From: Paracoccus albicereus
GTDB taxonomy: Bacteria > Pseudomonadota > Alphaproteobacteria > Rhodobacterales > Rhodobacteraceae
NCBI RefSeq assembly: GCF_024359525.1
Contig: NZ_JAKZEU010000002.1
Coordinates: 558,001-622,000, forward strand
Direction of reading: 5' to 3'
Length of the DNA stretch: 64,000 nucleotides
The notes beneath the pieces were generated by a model, which did no database searches, was not told where the DNA came from, and worked only from the letters and a program-made list of their open reading frames with translations. Shown here in pieces: positions 1-8,847 of this stretch. The translations under genes were made by a program, and so were the position numbers. The number at the start of each line of letters is the position of its first letter. The stretch's first letter is position 1.

Positions 1-374
1 TCCGCGAGGCGACGCAGGTCGAGACGTTCCGCGACCGTCAGGTGCCGATAGGCGCGCAGCTCGTGATCTCTCCCTGGCACCTGCATCGCCATGAACGGCT
101 CTGGCACGATCCCGACACCTTCGATCCGAACCGCTTTCTGGACAGTTCCAGCGTCCCCGCCACGCGCGACGCCTATATTCCCTTCTCGACCGGTGCGCGC
201 GCTTGCCCCGGTGCCGGATTCGCGATGATGGAGGGGGTGCTGGCCACCGCGCGCATCACCGCCGCTTTTCGAATGGAACCGGGAGAGAAGGTGCCGGTGC
301 CACAAGCTCGTCTGACCGTTCGCGGCCGGGATGGTATCACCATTCGTCTGACAGATCGTGGGAAACCATCATGA
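1..374 (+). CDS. Cytochrome P450, C-terminal part (runs in from the left edge)
   Basis: The reading frame is open from the first bases of the window (frame starting at base 3) to the TGA at 372-374, so only about the last 124 residues are present. They carry the P450 haem-binding loop PFSTGARACPGAG with the cysteine that ligates haem iron. Before it is the conserved PDTFDPNRF segment. P450s are haem monooxygenases that need a redox partner, and none is visible here. The substrate cannot be told from this fragment. The stop overlaps the ATG of the next gene (ATGA), which suggests co-transcription with the MmcQ/YjbR gene. Confidence 0.9.
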   Translation, partial: REATQVETFRDRQVPIGAQLVISPWHLHRHERLWHDPDTFDPNRFLDSSSVPATRDAYIPFSTGARACPGAGFAMMEGVLATARITAAFRMEPGEKVPVPQARLTVRGRDGITIRLTDRGKPS

Positions 375-712
375 CCCGGAAGATCGTTCACGATACCTGT
401 TCCGCCCTGCCTGGCGCGGAATGGTCCGACCCCTGGGGCGGCGGGCACGATTGCTGGAAGGTCGGCGGCAAGATCTTTGCAGTGACCGGTTCGGTGAACG
501 CGGCCGTCGCGGTCAAGACAGAAGGGATCGATCAGGCCGAGATGCTGATCGCGGCCGGGCCCGCGCGCAGGGCGTCCTATTTCCATCGCAGTTGGGTCGA
601 GTTGCCGCTGGATACGCCCGCTGACGAATTGCAGCATCGCATTCGCGCCAGCTACGGGCTGATCCGCGCGACCCTGCCGAAGAAGGTGCAGGCTGCGCTG
701 GATCCAGTCTAG
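371..712 (+). CDS. MmcQ/YjbR family protein
   Basis: This small protein of 113 residues begins MTRKIVHDTCSALPGAEWSD and contains the DPWGGGHDCWKVGGKIFA segment typical of the MmcQ/YjbR (CyaY-like fold) family. Proteins of this family are often annotated as DNA-binding, but no biochemical role is firmly known. The start is set by the ATGA overlap with the upstream P450 gene. A longer upstream extension in the same frame would overlap the P450 and is not credible. Its TAG stop overlaps the stop of the convergent ABC ATPase gene in the tetranucleotide CTAG (709-712). Confidence 0.8.
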   Translation: MTRKIVHDTCSALPGAEWSDPWGGGHDCWKVGGKIFAVTGSVNAAVAVKTEGIDQAEMLIAAGPARRASYFHRSWVELPLDTPADELQHRIRASYGLIRATLPKKVQAALDPV

Positions 713-1833
713 CGAAACAGCACCAGTGATCCGGGCGACCAGGCCACGCGGGTGCGCGTGCCGACGTCCTGAACCTCGCGACCGAAGACGTTGCGCATCG
801 AGATGCGGACCGGTCGCGCGTTGCCGTCGCCGCGCGCCGAGCCGTCCAGCCGCAAATCGTAATAGGTCATATCACCGTAATAGACGACTTCGTCGATCGT
901 AGCCCCGGTCTCACGTTCCTGGCTGCGGGTCGCGCTGGCGCTGAGCAGGGTCATCGTTTCGGGCCGGAAGCCGACCATCGGCCGCTCGTCACCCGATGTC
1001 AGCCGGCTGATCTGCTTCGGCGGCAGCACGACCTCGCCCAGGCCCGAGACATCGACGGTGACGTTGCCCTCGGCGTCCTCACCCGTGACGTCGGCCGGGA
1101 GGAAGTTCATAACGCCGATGAAATCCGCGACGCGCCGGTCGGCGGGTCTGGCATAGAGGGCCTCGGGCCCGTCCAGCTGGGCGATCCGGCCCTCGAACAT
1201 CACGGCGATGCGGTCGGACATGACCAACGCCTCTTCCTGATCGTGCGTCACCAGCACGAAGGTGATGCCGACCTGACGCTGCAGCTTGATCAGTTCGACC
1301 TGCATCTGCTCGCGCATCTTGCGGTCGAGCGCCGACAGCGGTTCGTCCAGCAGCAGAACCTTGGGCTTCAGGATCAGCGCGCGCGCCAATGCCACCCGCT
1401 GTCGCTGGCCACCCGAAAGCGCATGGGCTGCGCGCTTGCCGTAGCCCTTGAGGCCGACCATCTGCAGCGCCTCTTCCACCAGCGCGTCCTTTTCGGACTT
1501 GCTGCGCGAATCGCGGCGCAGTCCGAAGGCGACGTTCTGCGCGACCGTCAGGTGCGGGAAGATCGCGTAGGACTGGAAGACCATGTTGGTCGGGCGCTTG
1601 TTCGCCGGCACATCCTCCATCCGCTTGCCGTCGATCAGGACGGCGCCGGACGAGATATCCTCGAACCCCGCGATCACCCGCAGCAGCGTCGTCTTGCCGC
1701 AACCCGACGGACCGAGGAGCGAGAAGAACTCGCCCTCGCGGATGGTCAGGTCGATGTCACGCAGCGCGTGATAATCGCCGTAATGCTTATTCAGGCCGGT
1801 GCATTCGATCATCGGCTTGCGGTCTTCGGTCAC
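709..1833 (-). CDS. potA: ABC transporter ATP-binding protein, spermidine/putrescine (PotA) type
   Basis: This 374-residue ATPase should energise import through the two permeases encoded just upstream. Visible motifs are the Walker A loop GPSGCGKTT at about residues 41-49, the signature LSGGQ at 139-143 and the Walker B VLLLDEP at about 159-165. A C-terminal TOBE-like region follows, and this layout is typical of PotA/PotG/FbpC-type importers. Its ATG overlaps the stop of the preceding permease gene (ATGA at 1830-1833). Substrate assignment to polyamines rests on overall similarity. Other opine, amino-acid or iron substrates are used by close relatives, and no binding protein is present to decide. 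Confidence 0.85.
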   Translation of the reverse strand: MTEDRKPMIECTGLNKHYGDYHALRDIDLTIREGEFFSLLGPSGCGKTTLLRVIAGFEDISSGAVLIDGKRMEDVPANKRPTNMVFQSYAIFPHLTVAQNVAFGLRRDSRSKSEKDALVEEALQMVGLKGYGKRAAHALSGGQRQRVALARALILKPKVLLLDEPLSALDRKMREQMQVELIKLQRQVGITFVLVTHDQEEALVMSDRIAVMFEGRIAQLDGPEALYARPADRRVADFIGVMNFLPADVTGEDAEGNVTVDVSGLGEVVLPPKQISRLTSGDERPMVGFRPETMTLLSASATRSQERETGATIDEVVYYGDMTYYDLRLDGSARGDGNARPVRISMRNVFGREVQDVGTRTRVAWSPGSLVLFR

Positions 1834-2648
1834 ACCAATCCTCCGGTGCCGGTTGCGCCGATGCGGGCATTGCCCCGGCGGCGGAAATATTCACCCAAGG
1901 CGAGCAGAACGATCGACAACGCAACCAGCACGGTCCCAAGCGCCATGATGACCGGGATCGCCTTCGGAAAGCGAAGTTGGCTGAAGATGTAGGTGGGCAG
2001 GGTCGGCTCGTTTCCAGCCAGGAAGAAGGCGATGATGAATTCGTCCAGACTGATCGTGAAGGAAATCAGCAGCGCGCTGATGATGCCCGGCATGACCAGC
2101 GGCAGGATCACCAGCCTGAACGCGCCCCACCGCGTCTCGCCCAGATCGAAGGCCGCTTCTTCCAGCGACTTGTCGAGGCTTGAAAAGGCCGTCGTCAGCA
2201 CCGCGATGGCATAGGGCGTACACATCAGCACGTGGCCCAGGATCACGGTCAGGATCGACAGCTCGATCCCCGCACCCAGCAGCACGACCAGCAAGGACAT
2301 CGCCACGATGATCTCGGGCAGGACCATCGGCAGCATGATGAAGCCCATGATCGGCCCCTTGCCGGGAAAGGCGAAGCGGGTGCTGGCGCGGGCCGCGAAG
2401 ATGCCGAGGCAGGTCGCGAGGATCGAGGACGAGACCGCGATCGTCAGTGAATTGGTCAGCGCCCGGCGCAGGGTCGGGTTGCCCCACATTTCCTGGAACC
2501 ATTGCGTCGTGAAGCCCTTCAGCGGAAAGGCGATGATCGTGCCGGCGTTGAAGGCGAACAGCGGCAGCAGGATGATCGGTGCGTAGAGGAACAGCAGGTA
2601 CAGCACCGCATAGGCGCGCAGGCCGCCCCCGTTCATCCGGCCCTTCAT
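1830..2648 (-). CDS. potC: ABC transporter permease, PotC type
   Basis: This inner-membrane protein of 272 residues has about six hydrophobic segments. It contains the EAA loop (EEAAFDLGETRWGAFRLVILP, about residues 160-180) that contacts the ATPase. It is the second permease of the polyamine-type importer and sits between the other permease and the ATPase gene. ATGA overlaps on both sides (2645-2648 and 1830-1833) indicate one translationally coupled unit. Confidence 0.85.
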   Translation of the reverse strand: MKGRMNGGGLRAYAVLYLLFLYAPIILLPLFAFNAGTIIAFPLKGFTTQWFQEMWGNPTLRRALTNSLTIAVSSSILATCLGIFAARASTRFAFPGKGPIMGFIMLPMVLPEIIVAMSLLVVLLGAGIELSILTVILGHVLMCTPYAIAVLTTAFSSLDKSLEEAAFDLGETRWGAFRLVILPLVMPGIISALLISFTISLDEFIIAFFLAGNEPTLPTYIFSQLRFPKAIPVIMALGTVLVALSIVLLALGEYFRRRGNARIGATGTGGLV

Positions 2649-3529
2649 TGCCGCACCTTCAGGTAGCGCAGGTTGACCAAGAGGAAGATGCCCGCGATCA
2701 CCGCCACCGCAAGCATCGCGCTCACCGACATGGCCGATCCCAAGGGCCGGTTGTTCAGCCCCAGCATCTGCACCTGGATGAAGTTCGCCACCATCGGGAT
2801 GCGGCCACCGCCGATCAGTTCGGGCGTCACATAATCGCCGACCGTCGGAATGAAGACGATCAGCACCGCCGCGATGACGCCCGGCATCGCGAGCGGCAGC
2901 GTGACCCTCCAGAAGGTCATCAGCCGCGATTCCCCCAGGTCACGCCCGGCTTCCAGCAGCGAGCGGTCGATCTTTTCCAGCGCCACGAAGATCGGCAGGA
3001 TCGCGAAGGGCGCATAGGCGTGGGCCAGCGTCATCACGATGGCACCCACGGTGCGCAGCATCGTCACCGGCTCATCGATGATGCCGAGCCCCGTCAGCGT
3101 CGAGTTGATGACGCCGTTCTGCTCCATGATAACCTTCCACAGGAAGACCCTGATCAGGTAGCTGGTCCAGAACGGGATGGTGATCAGGAACAGCCACAAC
3201 GCCTTGCGGTCGGGCCGGACCACGAAACTGAGGTAATAGGCGACGGGGAAGGCCAGCAGTACTGTCGCCAGCGTGACCAGGCCCGACACCCAGAGCGAGC
3301 GGACCATAATCGCGCGGAAGATAGGGTCGACCGCAAGCTGACGATAGTTTTCCAGCGTGAAGCCCTGTTCCAGATCGGAATAGCCGGTCTTGAGCAGGAA
3401 GAAGGAATAGAAGAGCAGCGTCAGCAGCGGCGCGGCGAGGATCAGCAGCGAATACAGCAGGGGCGGCGCGATCAGCGTCGCGCCCTGAACGGCCTCTGAT
3501 CGGCGGCTGGCGGCCATGCGGTCCCTCAT
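2645..3529 (-). CDS. potB: ABC transporter permease, PotB type
   Basis: This is a six-helix inner-membrane permease of about 294 residues with the EAA loop LLEAGRDLGESRLMTFWRVT near residue 190. It is the first gene of the transporter operon. I chose the ATG at 3529 (MRDRMAAS), which follows an AAGGG. The frame also allows a GTG at 3556, but that has no ribosome-binding sequence. No periplasmic binding-protein gene (PotD-like) lies upstream: the next gene upstream encodes an NDUFAF6-like protein. The solute receptor must be encoded elsewhere. Confidence 0.83.
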   Translation of the reverse strand: MRDRMAASRRSEAVQGATLIAPPLLYSLLILAAPLLTLLFYSFFLLKTGYSDLEQGFTLENYRQLAVDPIFRAIMVRSLWVSGLVTLATVLLAFPVAYYLSFVVRPDRKALWLFLITIPFWTSYLIRVFLWKVIMEQNGVINSTLTGLGIIDEPVTMLRTVGAIVMTLAHAYAPFAILPIFVALEKIDRSLLEAGRDLGESRLMTFWRVTLPLAMPGVIAAVLIVFIPTVGDYVTPELIGGGRIPMVANFIQVQMLGLNNRPLGSAMSVSAMLAVAVIAGIFLLVNLRYLKVRQ

Positions 3530-3601
3530 TGCCCTTGTTCCGTCGATTTTTTCCACACTGCCGCGCTCGATGAAAGCGAAAATCCGATCGAGGCTCGCGC
3601 C

Positions 3602-4375
3602 TCAGACCCACCAGCGCCCGGTCAGGGCCAGCCGCGCCAGCGCCGCACGGCGCCGGAACGGAGAGATCGTGGGAGCTGGCTCCAACGGGTCTTGAAGGCC
3701 ATCCGCAACAGAGGTCAGGAAGGCGCGCGTAGCTGCGGGGGCAGCAAGCGCAGGGGCTGCGCGGCGCGGGACGAGGCGCCGCGCATCGGCGGCGGCATCC
3801 AGCGATAACAACGCCGAACGGGCGAGTTCACGCGCGGCCGCTGGTGCGATCTGCGGAACGAGACCCATGTTCCATGCCTGCAATTGCGGCAGTGCGCCCA
3901 GCCATGAAGCGAGCCCCATCCCAAGCGCTTGCCGGGACACAGCAGCGTAGGCGTCGGCATCCGCGCCCAGGGCCGACGCAGCGAGATGCATCAGGCTGCC
4001 TGCGGTCGCGTTCACATAATCCTCGACCTGCGCAGGATCATCGAAAGGCTGGCGATCGCAATCACGCTTGCGTCCCTCGGCCAGCGGCACCATCGCTTCG
4101 GCCTTGTCGCCCCAGGCATCGTGGAGCGGGCTCAACAGATCGTGCGAGGGAGGCTGATCGCCCTGTCCCATCGCGCGCAGGCGGTCGATCCACCATTGCA
4201 GACGCATCTCGGCCAGAAGCGGATCAGCCGATTGCAGCGGCGCGCGGGCGAGTTCGAGGTTCAGCGCATAAAGTGTGACCAGCTTCGACCGGTCAGCGGG
4301 CGCCGCTGCCATCATGCAGCCGAAACGGTGTGGGTCCTGCGTCCGCAGGCTCTCTGCGCAGGTCTCCAGACTCAT
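3602..4375 (-). CDS. Squalene/phytoene-synthase-family protein, NDUFAF6-like
   Basis: This 257-residue protein has the fold signature of the squalene/phytoene synthase family. In the first helix pair, however, the Asp-rich motif that binds diphosphate-Mg in true synthases is replaced by YALNLELARAP, followed by LAEMRLQWWIDRL. This pattern matches the NDUFAF6 (complex I assembly factor) branch rather than carotenoid enzymes. The second conserved segment reads EDYVNATAGSLM. The start is fixed by an ATGA overlap with cimA (4372-4375). No carotenoid genes are nearby. A role in respiratory-chain assembly is an inference from the eukaryotic relative. Confidence 0.7.
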   Translation of the reverse strand: MSLETCAESLRTQDPHRFGCMMAAAPADRSKLVTLYALNLELARAPLQSADPLLAEMRLQWWIDRLRAMGQGDQPPSHDLLSPLHDAWGDKAEAMVPLAEGRKRDCDRQPFDDPAQVEDYVNATAGSLMHLAASALGADADAYAAVSRQALGMGLASWLGALPQLQAWNMGLVPQIAPAAARELARSALLSLDAAADARRLVPRRAAPALAAPAATRAFLTSVADGLQDPLEPAPTISPFRRRAALARLALTGRWWV

Positions 4376-5991
4376 GCGGGGGTCGCGCCGTCGCGGACCA
4401 GTTTCCACACGATCGCGTCGATCAGCGCGTCGAAGCTGGCATCGACGATGTTGGGCGACACGCCGACCGTCGACCAGATCCGGCCCTGGCGATCCGCGCT
4501 GTCGATGGTGACACGGGTCGTGGCCTCGATCCCGCCCTGGGTGATCCGCACGCGGAAATCGACCAGATGCATGTCGTCGATCGCCTCTTGATACGGACCA
4601 AGATCCTTGGCCAGAGCCCGCCACAGCGCGTTGACGGGGCCGAGGTCGCCGCCATCCGGGCCGAGGCTTTCGCTGACTGACAGCGTACGCTGCGACCCCA
4701 CCCGGACCACCACGACGGCCTCGGAGACCGAGACCCGCCCACCCTTCGCATTCTCGCGCCGTTCTACGGTGACGCGGTAGCGATCCACGTCGAAGAACCG
4801 CGGCAGCAGGCCGAGCTCGCGTCGGGCGAGGATTTCAAAACTCGCCTGCGCGCCGTCGTAGGCATAGCCCTGATCCTCGCGCAGCTTGACCCGATCAAGG
4901 ATGCGCGCCAGCGCCGGATCACCCGCCGCGACCTCGATTCCCGCGCCCGCCAGCCGCGCGCGTAAATTCGACTGCCCGGCCTGGTTCGACATCGGAATGA
5001 CGCGAGCATTGCCGACCAGTGCGGGATCGACATGTTCGTAGGTCGCCGGGTTCTTCAGGATCGCGCTGGCATGCAGCCCCGCCTTGTGGGTGAAGGCCGA
5101 CGCACCGACGTAAGGCGCATTGCGGCGCGGCAGACGGTTCAGGATTTCGTCGAGGCGCAGCGACAGCCGGGTCAGGCCCGCCAGATCGCCCTGCGCGACG
5201 CCGGTTTCGAAACAGCTGGTATAAGGCTCCTTCAGCAGCAGCGTCGGGATCAGGCTGACCAGATCGGCGTTGCCGCAGCGTTCGCCCAGACCATTCAGCG
5301 TGCCTTGGATCTGACGCGCGCCGGCGTCGATTGCGGCCAGCGATCCGGCGATCGCGTTGCCGGTATCGTCGTGGCAATGGATGCCCAGCCGGTCGCCGGG
5401 GATGCCGGACGCGATCACCTCGGACACGATGAGTCCGATCTCGGCCGGCATGGTACCGCCGTTGGTGTCGCAGAGCACGATCCACCGCGCGCCCGCATCA
5501 TGGGCGGCTTTCAGGCAGGACAGCGCATAATCGCGGTCGGCCTTCCAGCCGTCGAAGAGATGTTCGGCGTCGAACAACGCCTCACGGCCCTGCGCGACGA
5601 TATGGGCGACAGACTCGCGGATGTTGGCGAGGTTTTCGTCCAGCGTGATGCCAAGCGCCTCGGTGACGTGAAAGACATGCGTCTTGCCGACGAGGCAGAT
5701 CGCGGGCGTGCCGGCGTTGAGAACACCCGCCAGAACCTCGTCATTCGCGGCCGAGCGCCCTGCCCGCTTGGTCATCCCGAAGGCGGTCAGCGTGGCGCGA
5801 GTCTGAGGGGCGTCGGCGAAGAAATCGCTGTCCGTCGGGTTCGCGCCTGGCCAGCCGCCCTCGATGTAGTCCACGCCCAAATCGTCGAGCATCCGCGCGA
5901 TCTCGGCCTTCTCGGCGGCCGAGAAATCGACGCCCTGGGTCTGCTGCCCGTCGCGGAGCGTGGTGTCGTAGAGGGTAAGGCGGACGCTCAC
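4372..5991 (-). CDS. cimA: (R)-citramalate synthase
   Basis: This 539-residue enzyme condenses acetyl-CoA with pyruvate to citramalate, the first step of the pyruvate route to isoleucine. The N-terminal TIM-barrel opens [16 protein letters not shown] with the catalytic Arg/Asp pair of the DRE-TIM superfamily. [12 protein letters not shown] metal-binding segment lies near residue 200. The C-terminal 150 residues form the LeuA-type allosteric domain, where isoleucine is expected to inhibit. The start is a GTG whose GTGA overlaps the cysS stop at 5988-5991. Confidence 0.9.
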   Translation of the reverse strand: MSVRLTLYDTTLRDGQQTQGVDFSAAEKAEIARMLDDLGVDYIEGGWPGANPTDSDFFADAPQTRATLTAFGMTKRAGRSAANDEVLAGVLNAGTPAICLVGKTHVFHVTEALGITLDENLANIRESVAHIVAQGREALFDAEHLFDGWKADRDYALSCLKAAHDAGARWIVLCDTNGGTMPAEIGLIVSEVIASGIPGDRLGIHCHDDTGNAIAGSLAAIDAGARQIQGTLNGLGERCGNADLVSLIPTLLLKEPYTSCFETGVAQGDLAGLTRLSLRLDEILNRLPRRNAPYVGASAFTHKAGLHASAILKNPATYEHVDPALVGNARVIPMSNQAGQSNLRARLAGAGIEVAAGDPALARILDRVKLREDQGYAYDGAQASFEILARRELGLLPRFFDVDRYRVTVERRENAKGGRVSVSEAVVVVRVGSQRTLSVSESLGPDGGDLGPVNALWRALAKDLGPYQEAIDDMHLVDFRVRITQGGIEATTRVTIDSADRQGRIWSTVGVSPNIVDASFDALIDAIVWKLVRDGATPA

Positions 5992-7382
5992 TCGATGGCC
6001 TTGATCGCTTCAGGGTCAAAGTTGGAAGACCGCTGCCACGCGATATTATCAGAAGCTGTGTCCATCAACTTGACACCTGCAGCCTCAAGCAACGCTCTGA
6101 TCTCATCGGCCTTTTTGTAGTCACCTGCTTTGCGCGCAGCGCGTCTTTCCAATGCAATCCGCATTATGATTGCACCGAGTTCTTCGTCGTCTGTCGACCA
6201 TGCACCCAGTTGATCAGTCAGCAGACCCATCATCTGCGCAGAGGCAAGGAGACGTTCCGCATCGCCGCGCCCCGCCAGATCGTGCAACGCGGCCAATGCG
6301 CCCGCGGTGTTCAGATCGTCCGCCAAGGCCTCGATCAAGGCCGACGAAGGCTGCCCCGCTTCTGCACCGCGAGTCACATCACGCCATTTGCGCAGCGTCG
6401 CCTCGGCCTCCTGCCGCTTGGCTTCGGTCCAGTCCATCGGCTTGCGGTAATGCGTCATCAGGAACACGAAGCGGATTACCTCGCCCGGCACGCCCTGATC
6501 CAACAGGTTGCGGACGGTGAAGAAGTTGCCCAGCGATTTGGACATCTTCTTGCCCTCGACCTGCAGCATCTCGTTGTGCAGCCAGACATTGGCGAAACTG
6601 GCCTGCGGATGGGCGCAGCAGCTTTGGGCGATCTCATTCTCATGGTGCGGAAATTGCAGGTCGATGCCGCCACCGTGGATGTCGAAGCTGTCGCCCAGCA
6701 GCTCGGCCGACATTGCCGAGCATTCGATGTGCCAGCCGGGACGTCCCCGGCCCCACGGGCTGTCCCAGCCCGGAAGATCATCGCTCGACGGTTTCCACAG
6801 CACGAAATCCATCGGGTCGCGCTTGAACGGCGCAACCTCCACCCGAGCGCCCGCGATCATGTCGTCGACCGAGCGGCCCGAGAGCTTGCCGTAATCGGGA
6901 TAGCTGCGCACGTCGAAGAGGACATGACCCTTGGCGGCATAGGCATGACCGCCCGCGATCAGGGTCTCGATCATGGCGATCATCTGCGGAATATAGCCGG
7001 TCGCGCGCGGTTCGTGATCGGGTCGCAGCGCACCGAGCGCATCCATGTCGGCGTGATACCACGCGATCGTTTCCTCGGTCCGCTCGGCGATCAAGGCCTC
7101 GAGCGGCAGGGGACTTCCCGCTTCCTTGCGGCGCTGTGCCTCGGCGTTGATCTTGTCGTCAACGTCAGTGAAGTTCCGCACGTAAGTGACCGCATCATCG
7201 CCATAAACGTGCCGCAACAGCCGAACGAGAACGTCGAAGACCAGAACCGGCCGGGCATTGCCCAGATGCGCGCGATCATAGACGGTCGGACCGCACAAAT
7301 AGAGCCGCACGTCGGTCGGATCGATCGGCGTAAAATCCTCTTTCCGCCGCGTCCTGGTGTTGGTCAGCCTGATCCGGGTCAT
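5988..7382 (-). CDS. cysS: Cysteine-tRNA ligase
   Basis: This class-I synthetase charges tRNA-Cys. It is 464 residues long, the usual size. The HIGH-type motif HLGN is at 39-42 and KMSKS at 279-283. The expected zinc ligands are present: Cys30, Cys221, His246 and Glu250. It is the first gene of a tightly coupled run cysS-cimA-NDUFAF6-like gene. Confidence 0.97.
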   Translation of the reverse strand: MTRIRLTNTRTRRKEDFTPIDPTDVRLYLCGPTVYDRAHLGNARPVLVFDVLVRLLRHVYGDDAVTYVRNFTDVDDKINAEAQRRKEAGSPLPLEALIAERTEETIAWYHADMDALGALRPDHEPRATGYIPQMIAMIETLIAGGHAYAAKGHVLFDVRSYPDYGKLSGRSVDDMIAGARVEVAPFKRDPMDFVLWKPSSDDLPGWDSPWGRGRPGWHIECSAMSAELLGDSFDIHGGGIDLQFPHHENEIAQSCCAHPQASFANVWLHNEMLQVEGKKMSKSLGNFFTVRNLLDQGVPGEVIRFVFLMTHYRKPMDWTEAKRQEAEATLRKWRDVTRGAEAGQPSSALIEALADDLNTAGALAALHDLAGRGDAERLLASAQMMGLLTDQLGAWSTDDEELGAIIMRIALERRAARKAGDYKKADEIRALLEAAGVKLMDTASDNIAWQRSSNFDPEAIKAIE

Positions 7383-7409
7383 CCGCGCCCCCTTGGTCCG
7401 GTCGCCCGA

Positions 7410-8633
7410 TTACACCCTTGGTGCAAAGCTTTCCACCCAATCGATCAGGCGCGGTAGGGAATGATGATGCAGGTCGTAGCCAGCGGTGATCGTCGCGCGC
7501 GCGGCGGCGCGAAGACGATCCGCGTCGGGGTCGCCCGCGAGACCGCGGACAAGCGTCGCGACCAGCCTGTGCTGGTCGAAGAACGGGACCAGTCGCCCGT
7601 TCTCGCCATCGCGAATGAATTCGCGGACCGGCTCGGTGTCGGAGGCGACGATCAGCGCACCCGCAGACATGGCTTCGGTCAAAGACCATGACAGAACAAA
7701 GGGATAGGTCAGGTAGCAGTGGACACGGGCCACTTGCAGCGTGGACAGGTAGGTCGCGTAAGGCACGCGACCCAGCAGATGCACGCGGGACCAATCGATG
7801 CGCTGGCCCAGTTCGGCGCGCATCTTGGCGGTCCAGTTCTCTGCATCGGGGGGGCTGGAGCCGTAGCTGGTGCCGTCGGCGCCGATCAGCACCACCTGCG
7901 CATCGGGCCGTGAGGCCAGCACGTCGGGCAGCGCGCGCATTAAGACATGGAAGCCGCGATAGGGTTCGAGCGAGCGGCTGACATAGGTCAGCACCTCATC
8001 GCCCGCACGCAGGATGCGACCATTCGGCAACGCCAGCGTCGCCTGCGGGTCTGGCACGACGCGTTCGGTGTCGATGCCGTCGTGGATCACGGTAATCTTG
8101 CCGCGCAGTTCGGGAGGGAAGCTGTCGGCCTGGTAGCGCGTGGGCGACAGCGCAGCGTCCGCCTGGACGATGCCCTGGATCAGATGCGACTGACGCGCCA
8201 CGGTCAACATCCGCGAATCGTCGGTGCCGCGACTGACTTCCGGGTCGAAACCGACATCGTGACCGCGGGTCCGGTACATCAGTTCGGCGTAGATCAGCAG
8301 CCGCGCGTCGGGCCAGATTTCCTTTAGAAACAACGTCTCACCCCAACCGGTATGGCCGATGATCACGTCGGGCACAAAGCCGTGGCGGTCGCGCATCGCG
8401 CGCGCGCCGCGGGCGGCGAGGTATCCCCGCTCGGCATGGGTCGCGTAGGATTTGCCGAGCATGCTGGTGGTCTGGACCGCGCTCGGCGCGGCGTAGCGGA
8501 GCGTTCGGACGGGGCTGGGGCGGTCGTTCTTTTCGTCGGTCAGGGCGACCACCTCGTGTCCCCGCTTTTCCAGCGCGGGGGCGAGATGCGGGAACTGGCC
8601 CGGAAAGTTCTGATGGACGAAAAGGACACGCAT
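7410..8633 (-). CDS. Glycosyltransferase family 4 protein
   Basis: This GT-B fold glycosyltransferase of 407 residues starts MRVLFVHQNFPGQFPHLAPA, a typical GT4 N-terminus. The frame extends 25 codons further upstream, but those have no conserved character. The C-terminal nucleotide-sugar region contains YVSRSLEPYRGFHVLMRALP and the EAMSAGALIVASDTEPVREF segment with the acidic residue of the EX7E motif. It most likely adds a sugar to a cell-surface polysaccharide or glycolipid. Donor and acceptor are unknown. It stands alone upstream of cysS with a 27-nt gap and no other polysaccharide genes. Confidence 0.85.
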   Translation of the reverse strand: MRVLFVHQNFPGQFPHLAPALEKRGHEVVALTDEKNDRPSPVRTLRYAAPSAVQTTSMLGKSYATHAERGYLAARGARAMRDRHGFVPDVIIGHTGWGETLFLKEIWPDARLLIYAELMYRTRGHDVGFDPEVSRGTDDSRMLTVARQSHLIQGIVQADAALSPTRYQADSFPPELRGKITVIHDGIDTERVVPDPQATLALPNGRILRAGDEVLTYVSRSLEPYRGFHVLMRALPDVLASRPDAQVVLIGADGTSYGSSPPDAENWTAKMRAELGQRIDWSRVHLLGRVPYATYLSTLQVARVHCYLTYPFVLSWSLTEAMSAGALIVASDTEPVREFIRDGENGRLVPFFDQHRLVATLVRGLAGDPDADRLRAAARATITAGYDLHHHSLPRLIDWVESFAPRV

Positions 8634-8762
8634 GACCCTGTTTTGACTTGCGAAAAGCGTCTGCGCAACGGCTGCGTGCGTTGCGTGCGCATGCTTCGCA
8701 ACATTCAACTCGACGTGATGAGGTTTCGCCCAGCAATCGCAGCCCCGGAGGGGTCACAGCCC

Positions 8763-8801
8763 GTACACCGGGCGTACACAGGCTGTACACAACCTGTACA
8801 C
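8763..8801. repeat. Four direct GTACAC repeats at exact 11-bp spacing
   Basis: GTACAC occurs at 8763-8768, 8774-8779, 8785-8790 and 8796-8801, so the period is exactly 11 bp. The flanking bases are partly conserved (the third and fourth units are preceded by CT and followed by A). The array lies in the 214-bp gap between the glycosyltransferase start (8633) and the oxidoreductase stop (8848). It is therefore upstream of the glycosyltransferase on the minus strand, about 130 bp from its start. Helically phased repeats like this usually mark cooperative protein binding, but no known regulator is recognised. Confidence 0.6.
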
Positions 8802-8847
8802 AGCCCCCGCGCGGTGATCGTGCCGATGGCGCAACGAAATGGCGGCG

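Noticed and set aside
2579..3499. A 306-codon plus-strand frame opposite the potB permease
   Set aside because: Very rich in Arg, His, Asp and Gln, as expected of the complement of a membrane-protein gene. There is no domain and no ribosome-binding site.
8763..8801. A CRISPR-like array
   Set aside because: Repeats are 6 bp with 5-bp spacers, far too short, and no cas genes are near.
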